Part shown: one piece after another, positions 8,053 through 16,660 of the stretch
Numbering within the stretch: the stretch's first letter is position 1
Layout of the letters: every line of letters starts with the position of its first letter
Assembly (NCBI RefSeq): GCF_014076415.1
Contig: NZ_CP043568.1
Coordinates: forward strand, 4,960,001-5,024,000
Reading direction: 5' to 3'
From: Comamonas testosteroni
GTDB lineage: Bacteria; Pseudomonadota; Gammaproteobacteria; Burkholderiales; Burkholderiaceae_C
Length of the DNA: 64,000 nt
Notes under the pieces: model-generated
What the model was told of the DNA's origin: nothing
The model's database searches: none
The model's input: the letters and a program-made list of their open reading frames with translations, nothing else
Program-made: the position numbers and the translations under genes

Positions 8053-9216
8053 ATGCAAGACTTGATTGCCCAGATTTCGCAGCAATGGCTACAGCTGCCG
8101 GATTGCCAGGCCGAACACAAGGACGCAGCCAGAACACGCATTACCAGCAGCGCGGCAGCCGGCTCCATGGATGTCGAATTCTTTGTGCACCACGGTGGCA
8201 ACGGTGCTTTCTCGGCCACCAGGTATGAGGAGGCCATGCAGCTGAGTGCGGAGCATCGGCTTCATGCCTGGATCACGCTGCGCGATGTGGCCGGTGAAGT
8301 CATACACCATGAGGTCAGCTGCAACCCCGGGCGCTTTGCACATCTGCTGCATGAATGGCGTATAGCGCCTGATGCAGCGCCGGAACAGGTCACCATCCAG
8401 GCCATGGCCTGCACTCCATCTCTCGCGGAAACTGAAGCCCGTGCCCCGTCAATGGATCAGGACCTGAACCTCGGCCTGCTGGACCAGCTCGCGGATGCCC
8501 AGCAGGCGCTTGAACGGCTCAAGGCCGATGTGGCCGCTGTCGACCTCATGCGCCTGCTTCAATCCTGGCCGCGCGATGATCGTGGACGACCTGCAGCGCG
8601 CACCACCGCCATACTCGCGGCCTATGGCCCCGCCACACGCAAGCGCCAGCCCTGCCTGCTGGTTCGATCGGTCATGCAGTCAAAGATGCCCTACTGGCAA
8701 TTGCGTCTGTCGTCCGAGTTTCTCTACAACTGCCGCCATCAATGGAGCGATGCCCGCTGGCTGTGGTCGCCGGCAGAGCTCCCCAAGGACTCGGCTCTGG
8801 AGCGCAAGGCACGCAATCTGATGGCACAAGGCAAGGTCAGCGAGGCCTGCGCACTGTATGGCATCGAACTGCATGAACGCGTGCGTAGACTTGCCGCAGG
8901 TCAGTCATTCCAGCGCTTCTCCCCCGCGCCAGAGGCCTGGGGGCAAGAGCTGCGAGCTGCGCTCCTGCAACTGGCCCCGTGGCGTCTCACAGCAGGCCTG
9001 CAACGCATACAGGAGCACCTGATTCAGGCCAACCGCAAGCCTCCCCAGCCCGGCAGCTGGGAACGCAAGCTGTTCTGGTTCTCAGGCCAGCGCCAACAGG
9101 CGCGCTGGGGCCCCGGAGTGCGCTTCGACAAGGAGGGCAATCCGGTGCTGGACCTGATCGTCACCGCATCCAACGAGCATTTTCCCGAGCCTGACTGGAA
9201 GCAGCAGCCACGCTAA
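8053..9216 (+). CDS. Hypothetical protein
   Basis: A 387-residue protein I cannot assign. No signal peptide or transmembrane segment is evident, so it is probably cytoplasmic. The N-terminal 110 residues look like a small alpha/beta domain (VEFFVHHGGNGAFSATRYEE, WITLRDVAGEVIHHEVSC). A helical middle (150-180) follows, and then a Trp- and Arg-rich C-terminal half. No Shine-Dalgarno is clear before the ATG at 8053. It lies 30 nt after the Imm22 gene on the same strand and converges on the GGDEF-EAL gene with only 5 nt between stops. It may belong to the same accessory unit as its two upstream neighbours. Confidence 0.55.
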   Translation: MQDLIAQISQQWLQLPDCQAEHKDAARTRITSSAAAGSMDVEFFVHHGGNGAFSATRYEEAMQLSAEHRLHAWITLRDVAGEVIHHEVSCNPGRFAHLLHEWRIAPDAAPEQVTIQAMACTPSLAETEARAPSMDQDLNLGLLDQLADAQQALERLKADVAAVDLMRLLQSWPRDDRGRPAARTTAILAAYGPATRKRQPCLLVRSVMQSKMPYWQLRLSSEFLYNCRHQWSDARWLWSPAELPKDSALERKARNLMAQGKVSEACALYGIELHERVRRLAAGQSFQRFSPAPEAWGQELRAALLQLAPWRLTAGLQRIQEHLIQANRKPPQPGSWERKLFWFSGQRQQARWGPGVRFDKEGNPVLDLIVTASNEHFPEPDWKQQPR

Positions 9217-9221
9217 TCCCG

Positions 9222-11069
9222 TCAAGCCACTGCCAGCCAGTCCCGCACCTGCTCGGCGGGCATGGCTCGCGAATGCAGCCAGCCCTGGAAAAACTCGCAA
9301 CCGATGTCGCGCAGCAGCTGCAGCTGATCGAGCTCTTCTACACCTTCGGCCACGACCTCCAGATCCAGCGCATGGGCCATATGCACAATGCCGCCCATCA
9401 GTCTGTCCCGGCAAGGCGAGGGAAACAGAAACTCCCGCCCCAGCTTGACGCGCCGCAGCGGCAGATATTGAAGATAGGCCAATGACGAATGGCCGGTGCC
9501 GAAATCATCCAGTGCAATCGTCACTCCCAGCCGCGCCAGCCCCTGCAGCACTTCGCTCCCCTGAGCAGGGTTGATCATGGCCTGGGATTCGGTCACCTCC
9601 AGCTCCAGCCATTGCGGCGGTACCTGATAGCGCTGCAAACAGCTGCTGACCTGCTCGACCAGATTCACCTGCCGCAGTTGATAGGCAGAAAGATTGACCG
9701 CAACCCGCAGCGGCGTGCCAGCCCTGAGCCACAGCGCGATCTGCTTGCAGGCTGCGTCGAGGACATAGTTGCCCAGAGCCACGATCTGGCCCGAGGCCTC
9801 GGCTACCGGAATAAAGCGCGCCGGGCTGACATTGCCCAGCAAGGGATCATGCCAGCGAAGCAAGGCCTCAACAGCCACCACTGTGGCGCTCTCGACCTTG
9901 ACCTGGGGCTGGTAATGCAGCTGCAAACCACCATAGCTGAGCGCCATGCGCAAGCGCTCGGCCAGTTGCACGCGTTCGGCCATTTCCTTGCCCATGGCGG
10001 GCTCAAAAAATACCGCATGGCCGCGCCCCCGGGCCTTGGCGCTGTACATTGCCATATCGGCGAAACGCATCAGGTCGTCACCGGTCTGCGCATCGTCGGG
10101 ATAAAAGGCAATGCCCACGCTGGCACCAAAATCCAGCGCCAGCCCGTCATGCTTGAAGGGGATGGAGAGCGCAGCCAGTATCTGCTCGCTCCAGAAGCGG
10201 GCCCGAGCCGCATTCTCACCCACCAGCAGCACCATGAATTCATCGCCCCCCAGGCGTGCCAGCACGCCCTCGCTGCGCAGCTGGGACTTCAGCCGCCTGG
10301 CGACCTCCCGCAGCAGCTGATCGCCTGCTGCATGGCCGTAGCCGTCATTGATGGCCTTGAAGTTGTCGAGATCCAGCTGCAGCAGGGCCAGTGCTTCGCC
10401 GTCGGCCTGCGCCAGCTTGAGTTGCTCCTGCAGCTCCTGGCCGAATTGCCAGCGATTGTTGAGTCCCGTCAAGGTGTCCTTGGTGGCCTGGAACTTCAGG
10501 CGTTGCTGCATCTGATGCAGCTCCGTCACATCGCGCACAAAGGCAATGGCCAGGCCTTTGTCGTCATCGCCAAAATAGCCAAGAGCAATGTCCACCGGCA
10601 CGGCATTGCCCTGCTTGCGCTTCAGCCACAGCACACCGCCAAGTCCCATGGGCCGGCGCGATGGCTGGGCAAAGTAGCTGCGCAGGTAATGACCATGCCC
10701 GGCCTGAAACTCGGGCGGCAGCAGCATGTCCAGCGCCTGCCCTTCGAGCTCGCCGCGCCCATAGCCTGAAATGGCCTGCATGGCGGCATTGGCCGTCACG
10801 ATGTTACCGTCGCGGTCCACCAGCAAAATGCCGTCCGGAGCGGCATCCAGCGCCTGCTGCTCACGCCGGCTCAGCATGGCAGAAAGACTCACCCCCTCCT
10901 GCCAGGCCGACATGGCCAGTCGCAACCGGCGCTGGCATTCCGCCAGCGCTGGTTCAGACACCGGTTTGAGCATTGAAGAAAAAGGGCACTCGGCCATACA
11001 CAGACTCCAGATATCCACTCTGGCGTCCCTGCGTGCAGCCACTCCCCATGCTGCATCAACGGCCTGCAT
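9222..11069 (-). CDS. PAS-GGDEF-EAL cyclic di-GMP signalling protein
   Basis: A protein of about 615 residues. An N-terminal region leads to a PAS domain (about 70-190, DAAPDGILLVDRDGNIVTAN), a GGDEF domain with intact GGDEF in LARLGGDEFMVLL, and an EAL domain with EALLRW, the Asn in VAVNLSAYQL, Glu in EVTES, DDFGTGHSS, AEGVE and FFQGW. The I-site position before GGDEF reads RSEG instead of RxxD, so product inhibition may be lost. In the EAL domain the usual K-[IL]-D motif reads KLG. No transmembrane segment is visible, so it is probably cytosolic. The start is uncertain: an ATG at 11069 or the TTG just before it. Confidence 0.88.
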   Translation of the reverse strand: MQAVDAAWGVAARRDARVDIWSLCMAECPFSSMLKPVSEPALAECQRRLRLAMSAWQEGVSLSAMLSRREQQALDAAPDGILLVDRDGNIVTANAAMQAISGYGRGELEGQALDMLLPPEFQAGHGHYLRSYFAQPSRRPMGLGGVLWLKRKQGNAVPVDIALGYFGDDDKGLAIAFVRDVTELHQMQQRLKFQATKDTLTGLNNRWQFGQELQEQLKLAQADGEALALLQLDLDNFKAINDGYGHAAGDQLLREVARRLKSQLRSEGVLARLGGDEFMVLLVGENAARARFWSEQILAALSIPFKHDGLALDFGASVGIAFYPDDAQTGDDLMRFADMAMYSAKARGRGHAVFFEPAMGKEMAERVQLAERLRMALSYGGLQLHYQPQVKVESATVVAVEALLRWHDPLLGNVSPARFIPVAEASGQIVALGNYVLDAACKQIALWLRAGTPLRVAVNLSAYQLRQVNLVEQVSSCLQRYQVPPQWLELEVTESQAMINPAQGSEVLQGLARLGVTIALDDFGTGHSSLAYLQYLPLRRVKLGREFLFPSPCRDRLMGGIVHMAHALDLEVVAEGVEELDQLQLLRDIGCEFFQGWLHSRAMPAEQVRDWLAVA

Positions 11070-11221
11070 GCCCAACTCTAGGAAGCCGGATCGAGCCTTG
11101 CCAAGTGTTTGAAGCGCTCACTATGCGCGTGACATCGCACGCTCTCATTGCGCTATATCAAACACCAACATGTAACAATAAATTTCAGAACCCAAAACCA
11201 ATGCTGCTGGTCGCAACCGCT

Positions 11222-11836
11222 TCAGCCCAGCAGTGTCTTCACGTCCTGAGTCAGCAACTGCGGCCCCGCGCCGTAGCGCTCGTACACACGCAACCGGCCC
11301 TGGGGATCGAAAAGATAGGTACCGGCCGAATGATCGAGGGTATAAGTTCCTTCGACCTTGCCTGGCACCTTCTTGAAGAAAATCTTGAAATCCTTGGCCA
11401 CGGCAGCAATCTCGTCTGCCGTACCGCTGAGCCCCACAAAGCTCTCGTCGAAATTGGCCAGATAGGCCTTGAGCACTTCAGGCGTATCACGCTCGGGGTC
11501 CAGCGACACAAACACGGCCTGCAGCTTGTCGCCATCGGCTCCCAAGGCCTGCTTTACTTCAAGCAGTTCCTGCAGCGTGGTGGGGCAGACATCGGGACAC
11601 TGGGTGTAGCCGAAGAACACAGCCACCACCTTGCCCGAGAAATCCTTGAGGCTGCGCTTTTTCCCGTGAACATCGGTGAGCGGAATGTCCTTGGCATAGT
11701 CTGCGCCCGTCACATCCACGCCCTGAAATTTGGGCTTTTTATCGTCCTTGCAGCCAGTCAATGTCAATGTGGCCGCACCGGCCAGTGTTGCGGCGCCTAA
11801 AGCACCGAGTACGCGCAGCACAGCTCGTTTATCCAT
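11222..11836 (-). CDS. SCO1/SenC/PrrC family copper chaperone lipoprotein
   Basis: A 204-residue thioredoxin-fold protein that delivers copper to the CuA site of cytochrome oxidase subunit II. The copper ligands are the CPDVCP motif within YTQCPDVCPTTLQ and a distal His in YTLDHSAGTYL. A lipobox (LTLTGC, Cys about 29) ends the signal peptide, so it should be anchored to the outer face of the inner membrane. It is the last gene of the minus-strand oxidase-assembly run, 6 nt after ctaB. Confidence 0.93.
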   Translation of the reverse strand: MDKRAVLRVLGALGAATLAGAATLTLTGCKDDKKPKFQGVDVTGADYAKDIPLTDVHGKKRSLKDFSGKVVAVFFGYTQCPDVCPTTLQELLEVKQALGADGDKLQAVFVSLDPERDTPEVLKAYLANFDESFVGLSGTADEIAAVAKDFKIFFKKVPGKVEGTYTLDHSAGTYLFDPQGRLRVYERYGAGPQLLTQDVKTLLG

Positions 11837-11842
11837 GGTCAG

Positions 11843-12766
11843 TCAGGCTAGGTAGTGATCCACCAGCAGCGCAGCAAACAGCAGGCTCAGATGGATCAGG
11901 GAAAAGCGGAAGGTCTTGCGTGCCAGCGCATCCGAGTAGTTGCGCAGCAGTGCCCAACCATAACCGCAAAAGCCCAACCCCAGAATCACTGCGGCAAAAA
12001 GGTAGAGATAACCGCTCATTCCCACCACAAAAGGCAGCAGACAACCGGCAAACAGCACCAGGGTATAGAGAAACACCTGCAGTCGCGTGAAGGCATTGCC
12101 ATGCGTGACCGGCAGCATGGGCAGACCGGCGCGACGGTAATCCTCCACACGGTACAGCGCCAGCGCCCAGAAATGCGGCGGCGTCCAGAGGAAGATGATG
12201 AGAAAAAGCAGCAGGGCTTCATGCCCTACCTGTCCGGTCATCGCCGCCCAGCCCAGCACGGGCGGCATGGCACCCGATGCCCCGCCGATGACGATGTTCT
12301 GCGGCGTCAAAGGTTTGAGCACCAGGGTATAGATCACTGCGTAACCAATGAAGGTGGCCAGCGTCAGCCATAGCGTGAGAGCATTCACGGCCAGCAGCAA
12401 GATGGCGGCACCTGCTGCGCACAGCAAGGCCGAAAACAGCAAGGCCTGGGAATGCGAGAGCTCGCCGCGCGCCGTAGGCCGCCAGGCCGTGCGCTTCATG
12501 CGCGCATCGATGCCGCGCTCGACCAGGCAGTTGAACGCCGCTGCTGCCGCAGCCACCAGCCAGATGCCTGCGCAGGCCGCCAGCATGCGGCCCCAATCCT
12601 GCCAGCCGGGAACGCCCGGCACGGCCAGCACCATGCCGATGAAGGCGCAAAAGACGATGAGCTGCACCACCTTGGGCTTGGTCAGCGCGTGGTACTGTGC
12701 CCAGCGCGAAGAAGCCGCCATGGCGTCTGGAACAGCACCTTTCAAATCCGAGATTTCTGCCTGCAT
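11843..12766 (-). CDS. ctaB: Protohaem IX farnesyltransferase
   Basis: This integral membrane prenyltransferase converts haem b to haem o, the first step to haem a for the aa3 oxidase. It has about nine transmembrane segments. The first prenyl-diphosphate motif reads [15 protein letters not shown] (N-x3-E-x3-D form) and a second acidic region is [17 protein letters not shown]. The start at 12766 is chosen because GAGGAGG lies 6 nt upstream; an in-frame ATG seven codons earlier would place that site inside the gene. It lies between the SCO-like membrane protein and Sco1 genes. Confidence 0.94.
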   Translation of the reverse strand: MQAEISDLKGAVPDAMAASSRWAQYHALTKPKVVQLIVFCAFIGMVLAVPGVPGWQDWGRMLAACAGIWLVAAAAAAFNCLVERGIDARMKRTAWRPTARGELSHSQALLFSALLCAAGAAILLLAVNALTLWLTLATFIGYAVIYTLVLKPLTPQNIVIGGASGAMPPVLGWAAMTGQVGHEALLLFLIIFLWTPPHFWALALYRVEDYRRAGLPMLPVTHGNAFTRLQVFLYTLVLFAGCLLPFVVGMSGYLYLFAAVILGLGFCGYGWALLRNYSDALARKTFRFSLIHLSLLFAALLVDHYLA

Positions 12767-12840
12767 GCGGACCTCCTCGCTGACCATGATTCAGATCGCT
12801 GATAGCGCTTGCGAGAGCCGGCTATCGCGGGCTTCAACAG

Positions 12841-13590
12841 CTATTTCTGCACCGTGTCGGCCGTGGCTCGCCCAGCCTCGTCCCACGAGGCGGAAGCGCG
12901 CAGCAACCGCTCCAGATCGCGCTTGGCCTTGCCTGCCGCGGCTTTGTCCATGCTTGCCGGAAAGCGCATCATCCAATGGCCCTGCGGATCGACCACATAC
13001 AGATGCTCGTCCAGCGCATGCCCGGCCTCGGGCTTGAGCCAGTTGCCGATGACTGCTGCAGGTACACGTAACGTTGTGGCTTGCTCGGCAGCCGGCAAGA
13101 TTTTTTCAGGCACGGGCTGCTGGTCGCTGATGAGCCAGACCCAGTCCAGCCGGTCTTTTTCACGACCCAGGGTTTCACGCAGCTGGCGCTGCAGATAGAG
13201 ATGATCCTGACAGCGCTGTCCGCAGTCCCCGGCACTGGTGCTGATCAGCAACCACTGGCCCTTGAGGCTGTTCAGATTCACGCTGCGGCCGTCCAGCGTC
13301 GTGGCCTGCACTTCGGGCAGGCCGGGCTGCTCGGCAATCAGCTCGCCATAGCTGCGCTGCTGCGTAGGACGCAATACGTAGTAGGTGAAGTAGGAGGCCA
13401 GCACCGGAGCTGCACAGACCAGCAGCACGGCCAGCATCTTCCAGCGACCGCTACGCGCCTGCTGCATCTGCCGTGTCTGGCTCTGCGCGGGATCGGGCAG
13501 GCTGTGAACCGCAAAGCTCAGCGGTTCATCACTGTGGCCGCGCTGCGTGGCGGCCGGGGTAATAGCGTCGGACGAGTTGAAACCAGACAT
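12841..13590 (-). CDS. Membrane-anchored SCO/thioredoxin-like protein of the oxidase cluster
   Basis: A protein of about 250 residues with one N-terminal transmembrane segment (MLAVLLVCAAPVLASYFTYY) and a periplasmic thioredoxin-like domain (LNSLKGQWLLISTSAGDCG followed by QRCQDHLYLQRQ). This family sits in the aa3 oxidase clusters of betaproteobacteria and presumably helps metal insertion or assembly. The two cysteines (GDCGQRC) stand where SCO proteins have CxxxC. The start is uncertain: the ATG at 13590 would overlap the SURF1 gene by 62 nt, and later starts are possible because the first 35 residues are poorly structured. Confidence 0.75.
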   Translation of the reverse strand: MSGFNSSDAITPAATQRGHSDEPLSFAVHSLPDPAQSQTRQMQQARSGRWKMLAVLLVCAAPVLASYFTYYVLRPTQQRSYGELIAEQPGLPEVQATTLDGRSVNLNSLKGQWLLISTSAGDCGQRCQDHLYLQRQLRETLGREKDRLDWVWLISDQQPVPEKILPAAEQATTLRVPAAVIGNWLKPEAGHALDEHLYVVDPQGHWMMRFPASMDKAAAGKAKRDLERLLRASASWDEAGRATADTVQK

Positions 13591-14338
13591 AGAGCAACAC
13601 CACCAAGACACTGAGTCCGAACCACTGAAATGCATAGCCGTAGTGCTTTTGCACACCGGCATTGATCTGCGGCCAGTCGCGCTGCAAGCCTTCGCTGGCG
13701 CTGCCGCTTTGCACCACGCTCAGCCCCAGCAGCGGCAAGCCGCTTTGCTGCGCCCACTGGGCAATGTCTGCATTCTGTCGGATGCGCGACTTTTGCCCAT
13801 CAGGGTCTGCCCCGCCATGGGCAGCCTCCAGCTCCATCAGCCTGGATGGCGGCGCTTGCAGCCTGCCCTCGATGCTGACCATGCCTGCAGGTGTCTGCAC
13901 CTCGGGCAGGACGGCGCGGTCCATGAAATTGCGCGGTGCCCAGCCACGCTGCACGACGACGACCCTGTGTCCGTGAGGCGCATTCAGCCTGAATGGCGTG
14001 AGCACGTAGAAGCCGGCCCGGCCCTGCATCTGCCGGTTGTCCAGAAACACGGTCTGCTCGGCCAGCCACTGGCCCTGCAGCTGCACAGTGCGATGCAGCA
14101 GCTTCGCCTGCTGCGCTACGTCAATGGATTCGGCTGCCAGCGGCACCTCGGCGGCCAGCTCTGCGTTATGCCAGGGCTGAAGCGCCTGCTGGCGCTCGAT
14201 GGCATCAAAGATGGCCTGCTTCTGCGCTGCCCGGCCCAGCTGCCAGACGCCCAGCGATGCAGTGACGGCCACGCAGGCCAGGGCCGCCAGGGAGATCAGG
14301 AGAAACCGCCAGAGGTCTGGAAATCGGGAAATGCGCAC
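13529..14338 (-). CDS. SURF1-family cytochrome oxidase assembly protein
   Basis: A 269-residue protein with the SURF1 layout: an N-terminal transmembrane helix followed by GVWQLGRAAQK, a periplasmic domain with VFLDNRQMQGRAGFYVLTPF and VVVQRGWAPRN, and a C-terminal transmembrane helix (YAFQWFGLSVLVVLLYVWF). SURF1 handles haem a during insertion into subunit I. The start codon is only 14 nt from the start codon of the oppositely oriented DUF2909 gene, so it is probably transcribed by read-through from upstream cox genes or from a promoter inside its neighbour. Confidence 0.92.
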   Translation of the reverse strand: MRISRFPDLWRFLLISLAALACVAVTASLGVWQLGRAAQKQAIFDAIERQQALQPWHNAELAAEVPLAAESIDVAQQAKLLHRTVQLQGQWLAEQTVFLDNRQMQGRAGFYVLTPFRLNAPHGHRVVVVQRGWAPRNFMDRAVLPEVQTPAGMVSIEGRLQAPPSRLMELEAAHGGADPDGQKSRIRQNADIAQWAQQSGLPLLGLSVVQSGSASEGLQRDWPQINAGVQKHYGYAFQWFGLSVLVVLLYVWFQLVRRYYPGRHAARPQ

Positions 14339-14352
14339 CAGATAATCCGTTC

Positions 14353-14595
14353 ATGAAATTCGTGATCATTCTCGCTTTTCTCGCCATTTTGGCGAGCCTT
14401 GGCAGTGCGCTGTTCTTCATGATGCGCAGGGGCGACGGCAGCGAAAGCTCGGAGGCCGACGATGCCGAGCGCAGCCGCAAGATGTTCCGCGCCCTGGCCC
14501 TTCGCGTGGCTTTGTCGATTGCGCTGTTTCTCTGCGTTCTGCTGGCTGCCAAGATGGGATGGATACAGCCCACGGGCTGGCAGCCCGGGCAATAG
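14353..14595 (+). CDS. Twin transmembrane protein (DUF2909 family)
   Basis: An 80-residue protein with two hydrophobic helices (residues 2-23 and 50-68) separated by a charged loop rich in Ser, Glu and Asp. This matches the small DUF2909 family often found next to SURF1 in betaproteobacteria; a role in oxidase biogenesis is plausible but unproven. It is the only gene on the plus strand inside the oxidase cluster. No clear ribosome site precedes the ATG. Confidence 0.75.
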   Translation: MKFVIILAFLAILASLGSALFFMMRRGDGSESSEADDAERSRKMFRALALRVALSIALFLCVLLAAKMGWIQPTGWQPGQ

Positions 14596-14653
14596 CCGGC
14601 TTGCTTGAGCGCTTTTTGCGCTCCCAAAATAAAAGCGCCTTGCGCCTGCCTTT

Positions 14654-14689
14654 CATGGAGTTCAGCGTTGTTTAATGCTGAACTCCATG
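14654..14689. repeat. 13-bp perfect inverted repeat between convergent genes
   Basis: CATGGAGTTCAGC (14654-14666) pairs perfectly with 14677-14689 across a 10-nt loop. It lies between the convergent ends of DUF2909 and ctaE. There is no T-tract on either side, so it may be a Rho-independent-like barrier, an mRNA 3'-end stabiliser or a protein site. A smaller hairpin (GAGCGC-TTTTT-GCGCTC, 14607-14623) lies just upstream. Confidence 0.6.
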
Positions 14690-14725
14690 CCGGCCTTGCG
14701 CAAGACGCTTCTATTTTTGAGAGTC

Positions 14726-15607
14726 TTACATCCAGTACACGAGAATGTAAAGAAAGACCCAGACCACATCCACAAAGTGCCAGTACCAGGCCGCACCTTC
14801 AAAGCCGAAATGGTGCTTGTCGGTAAAGTCTCCCTTCATCAGACGGATGGTGATGAAGAACAGCATCAGCATGCCCACCAGCACGTGGAAGCCGTGAAAG
14901 CCCGTCAGCATGTAGAAGGTGGAGCCGAATACGCCCGAGTTGAGCTTGAGGTTGTAGTCGTTGTAGAGATGGTGGTACTCGTAGCCCTGCACGCACAGGA
15001 AGACAAAGCCCAGAATCACCGTCATCCACATGAAGCTGATGCAGCGCGCCCGGTTGTTGACCTGCAGCGCATGGTGGGCGATGGTCAGCGTCACGCCCGA
15101 ACTCAGCAGCAGCGCCGTGTTGATGGTGGGCAGCCAGAACGGCCCCACGGTCTTGAACGGCTCGACGATATTCGCGGGCGACGCCGTGGCACCGGGGGCA
15201 ACGCTGGGCCACACGGCCTGGAAGTTGGGCCACAGCAGCTCGTTGGCCAGACTGCCCAGCGCCGGCACCGAGTGCGCGCGTGCCCACCACAGCGCGGTGA
15301 AGAAGGCGCCGAAAAACATCACCTCCGAGAAGATGAACCAGCTCATGCTCCAGCGGTAGGACAGGTCGATCTTGCGGCTGTTGAGACCGGCCTCGCTTTC
15401 GCGCGCCGCATCGCGGAACCAGACAAACAGCACGGCCAGCCACCAGACCAGACCGACGAACAGGGAATACATTCCCCAGTCATGACCATTGATCCAGGTG
15501 CCTGCGCCCAGAATCACAAAGAACAGACCGATGGCCGCCATCACGGGATGGCTGGATTCGGCTGGCACATAGTAGTAAGGGGTTGCGCCCTGCGGGGTTG
15601 CACTCAT
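14726..15607 (-). CDS. ctaE: Cytochrome c oxidase subunit III
   Basis: A protein of about 293 residues with seven transmembrane helices, and the family motifs FIFSEVMFFGAFF, GFHGFHVLVGM and WYWHFVDVVWVFLY. It is a core subunit of the aa3-type haem-copper oxidase, stabilising subunit I and proton uptake. The start at 15607 is preceded by AGGAG at 7 nt. The upstream gene (DUF2970) ends about 90 nt away on the same strand. Confidence 0.96.
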   Translation of the reverse strand: MSATPQGATPYYYVPAESSHPVMAAIGLFFVILGAGTWINGHDWGMYSLFVGLVWWLAVLFVWFRDAARESEAGLNSRKIDLSYRWSMSWFIFSEVMFFGAFFTALWWARAHSVPALGSLANELLWPNFQAVWPSVAPGATASPANIVEPFKTVGPFWLPTINTALLLSSGVTLTIAHHALQVNNRARCISFMWMTVILGFVFLCVQGYEYHHLYNDYNLKLNSGVFGSTFYMLTGFHGFHVLVGMLMLFFITIRLMKGDFTDKHHFGFEGAAWYWHFVDVVWVFLYILVYWM

Positions 15608-15695
15608 CACTCGGCTCCTGACTCTGTTGATCGTTGTTTTGACCGACGCTCCACTATCACTTGCACTGCATTCGCCACACCTGTTTCAGCAAAGG

Positions 15696-15893
15696 CTAAA
15701 CGACCAGGTTGACGATCCATATCAACGCTAATACCAAGGCAAAAATCGCCACCAGCCCCACGGCAATCACATGCAGCGGCGTGATGCTGGCGAAATCCTT
15801 TTCGTACTCCTTGCCCTTGCGCACGCCCAGCATGGCCCAGGCGACGGCCACAATGCTTCGCCAGAATCCGGTCTTCTTGACATCCTGTGTCAT
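15696..15893 (-). CDS. DUF2970 small membrane protein of the cox operon
   Basis: A 65-residue protein: an amphipathic N-terminus (KKTGFWRSIVAVAWAMLGVR), a KEYEKDFASITP loop and one C-terminal transmembrane helix. DUF2970 genes sit between ctaG and ctaE in many betaproteobacteria; the function is not established. The ATG at 15893 overlaps the ctaG stop codon (ATGA). A longer frame upstream has no family support. Confidence 0.85.
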   Translation of the reverse strand: MTQDVKKTGFWRSIVAVAWAMLGVRKGKEYEKDFASITPLHVIAVGLVAIFALVLALIWIVNLVV

Positions 15894-16504
15894 GAGCTGC
15901 CTCCTGGCGTGACGACTGCAGCCGTGCTGCCTTCGGGCGCTGCCGGGGTCTTGCCACCGACCTCGAAGAATGTATAGGACAGCGTGATGGTCTTCACATC
16001 CTTGGAGATGCGCGGATCGATGACGAAGGCCACCGGCCACTCACGCTTCTCGCCGGGCTCCAGCGTGTACTGCGAAAAGCAGAAGCACTCCAGTTTGTTG
16101 AAGTAGGCCGTGGCCTGGCGCGGCGCATAGCTGGGGATGGCCTGAGCAGCCATGCGCCGGTTCTGCACGTTCTGGAATTCGTACATCACCGTGGCCAGCT
16201 CGCCGGGGTGGACCTGCACCGAACGCAGGGCCGGCTTGAAGTCCCAGGGCCCGCGTGCATTGGCATCGAACTCCACGGTGATGGTGCGGCTGGTGTCGAT
16301 CTGGCTGTTGGGCGGAAGCTTCACGTCGCGGCCCGCCACGCCGGCACCGGGCACCTGCTTTTCGGACAGCGACAGGATGTTGATGCCCGTCAGCTCGCAG
16401 ATATGCTTGTAGATGGGAATGAGCACATAGCCGAACGCAAACATGCCCAGGGCAACGATCGCCAGCTTGCCCACCATCTTCGCGTTTTCCTTGGCTATGC
16501 TCAC
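15890..16504 (-). CDS. ctaG: Cytochrome c oxidase assembly protein CtaG/Cox11
   Basis: A copper chaperone of about 204 residues that builds the CuB centre of subunit I. One N-terminal transmembrane helix (IVALGMFAFGYVLIPIY) precedes a periplasmic Ig-like domain with the copper motif LECFCFSQ. The start is placed at the GTG at 16504 because GGAGGAG lies 6 nt upstream; the longer TTG-initiated frame would swallow that site and overlap the small gene upstream. Confidence 0.93.
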   Translation of the reverse strand: MSIAKENAKMVGKLAIVALGMFAFGYVLIPIYKHICELTGINILSLSEKQVPGAGVAGRDVKLPPNSQIDTSRTITVEFDANARGPWDFKPALRSVQVHPGELATVMYEFQNVQNRRMAAQAIPSYAPRQATAYFNKLECFCFSQYTLEPGEKREWPVAFVIDPRISKDVKTITLSYTFFEVGGKTPAAPEGSTAAVVTPGGSS

Positions 16505-16539
16505 CTCAAGCTCCTCCAATCGGTTGCCATCGGGCTGCC

Positions 16540-16650
16540 TCAATGCAGCCAGGCCATCTTCACCACAAAGCCGATAAAGAACACGGCAGCCGTGGAGGCC
16601 AGGATCAGTCCCAGCCTCAGGTTCGCCTTGCGCTGTTCCTGCGTCGTCAT
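16540..16650 (-). CDS. Cytochrome oxidase small assembly protein (36 residues)
   Basis: A short gene between ctaD and ctaG. The ATG at 16650 is preceded by GAGGAGG at 5-6 nt and the TGA lies at 16542-16540. The 36-residue product begins MTTQEQRKANLRLG and continues as one hydrophobic helix ending KMAWLH. This fits the tiny single-helix cytochrome oxidase assembly proteins annotated at this position in betaproteobacteria. Its ribosome site overlaps the ctaD stop codon, so translation is probably coupled to ctaD. Confidence 0.82.
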   Translation of the reverse strand: MTTQEQRKANLRLGLILASTAAVFFIGFVVKMAWLH

Positions 16651-16660
16651 ATGCGCCTCC

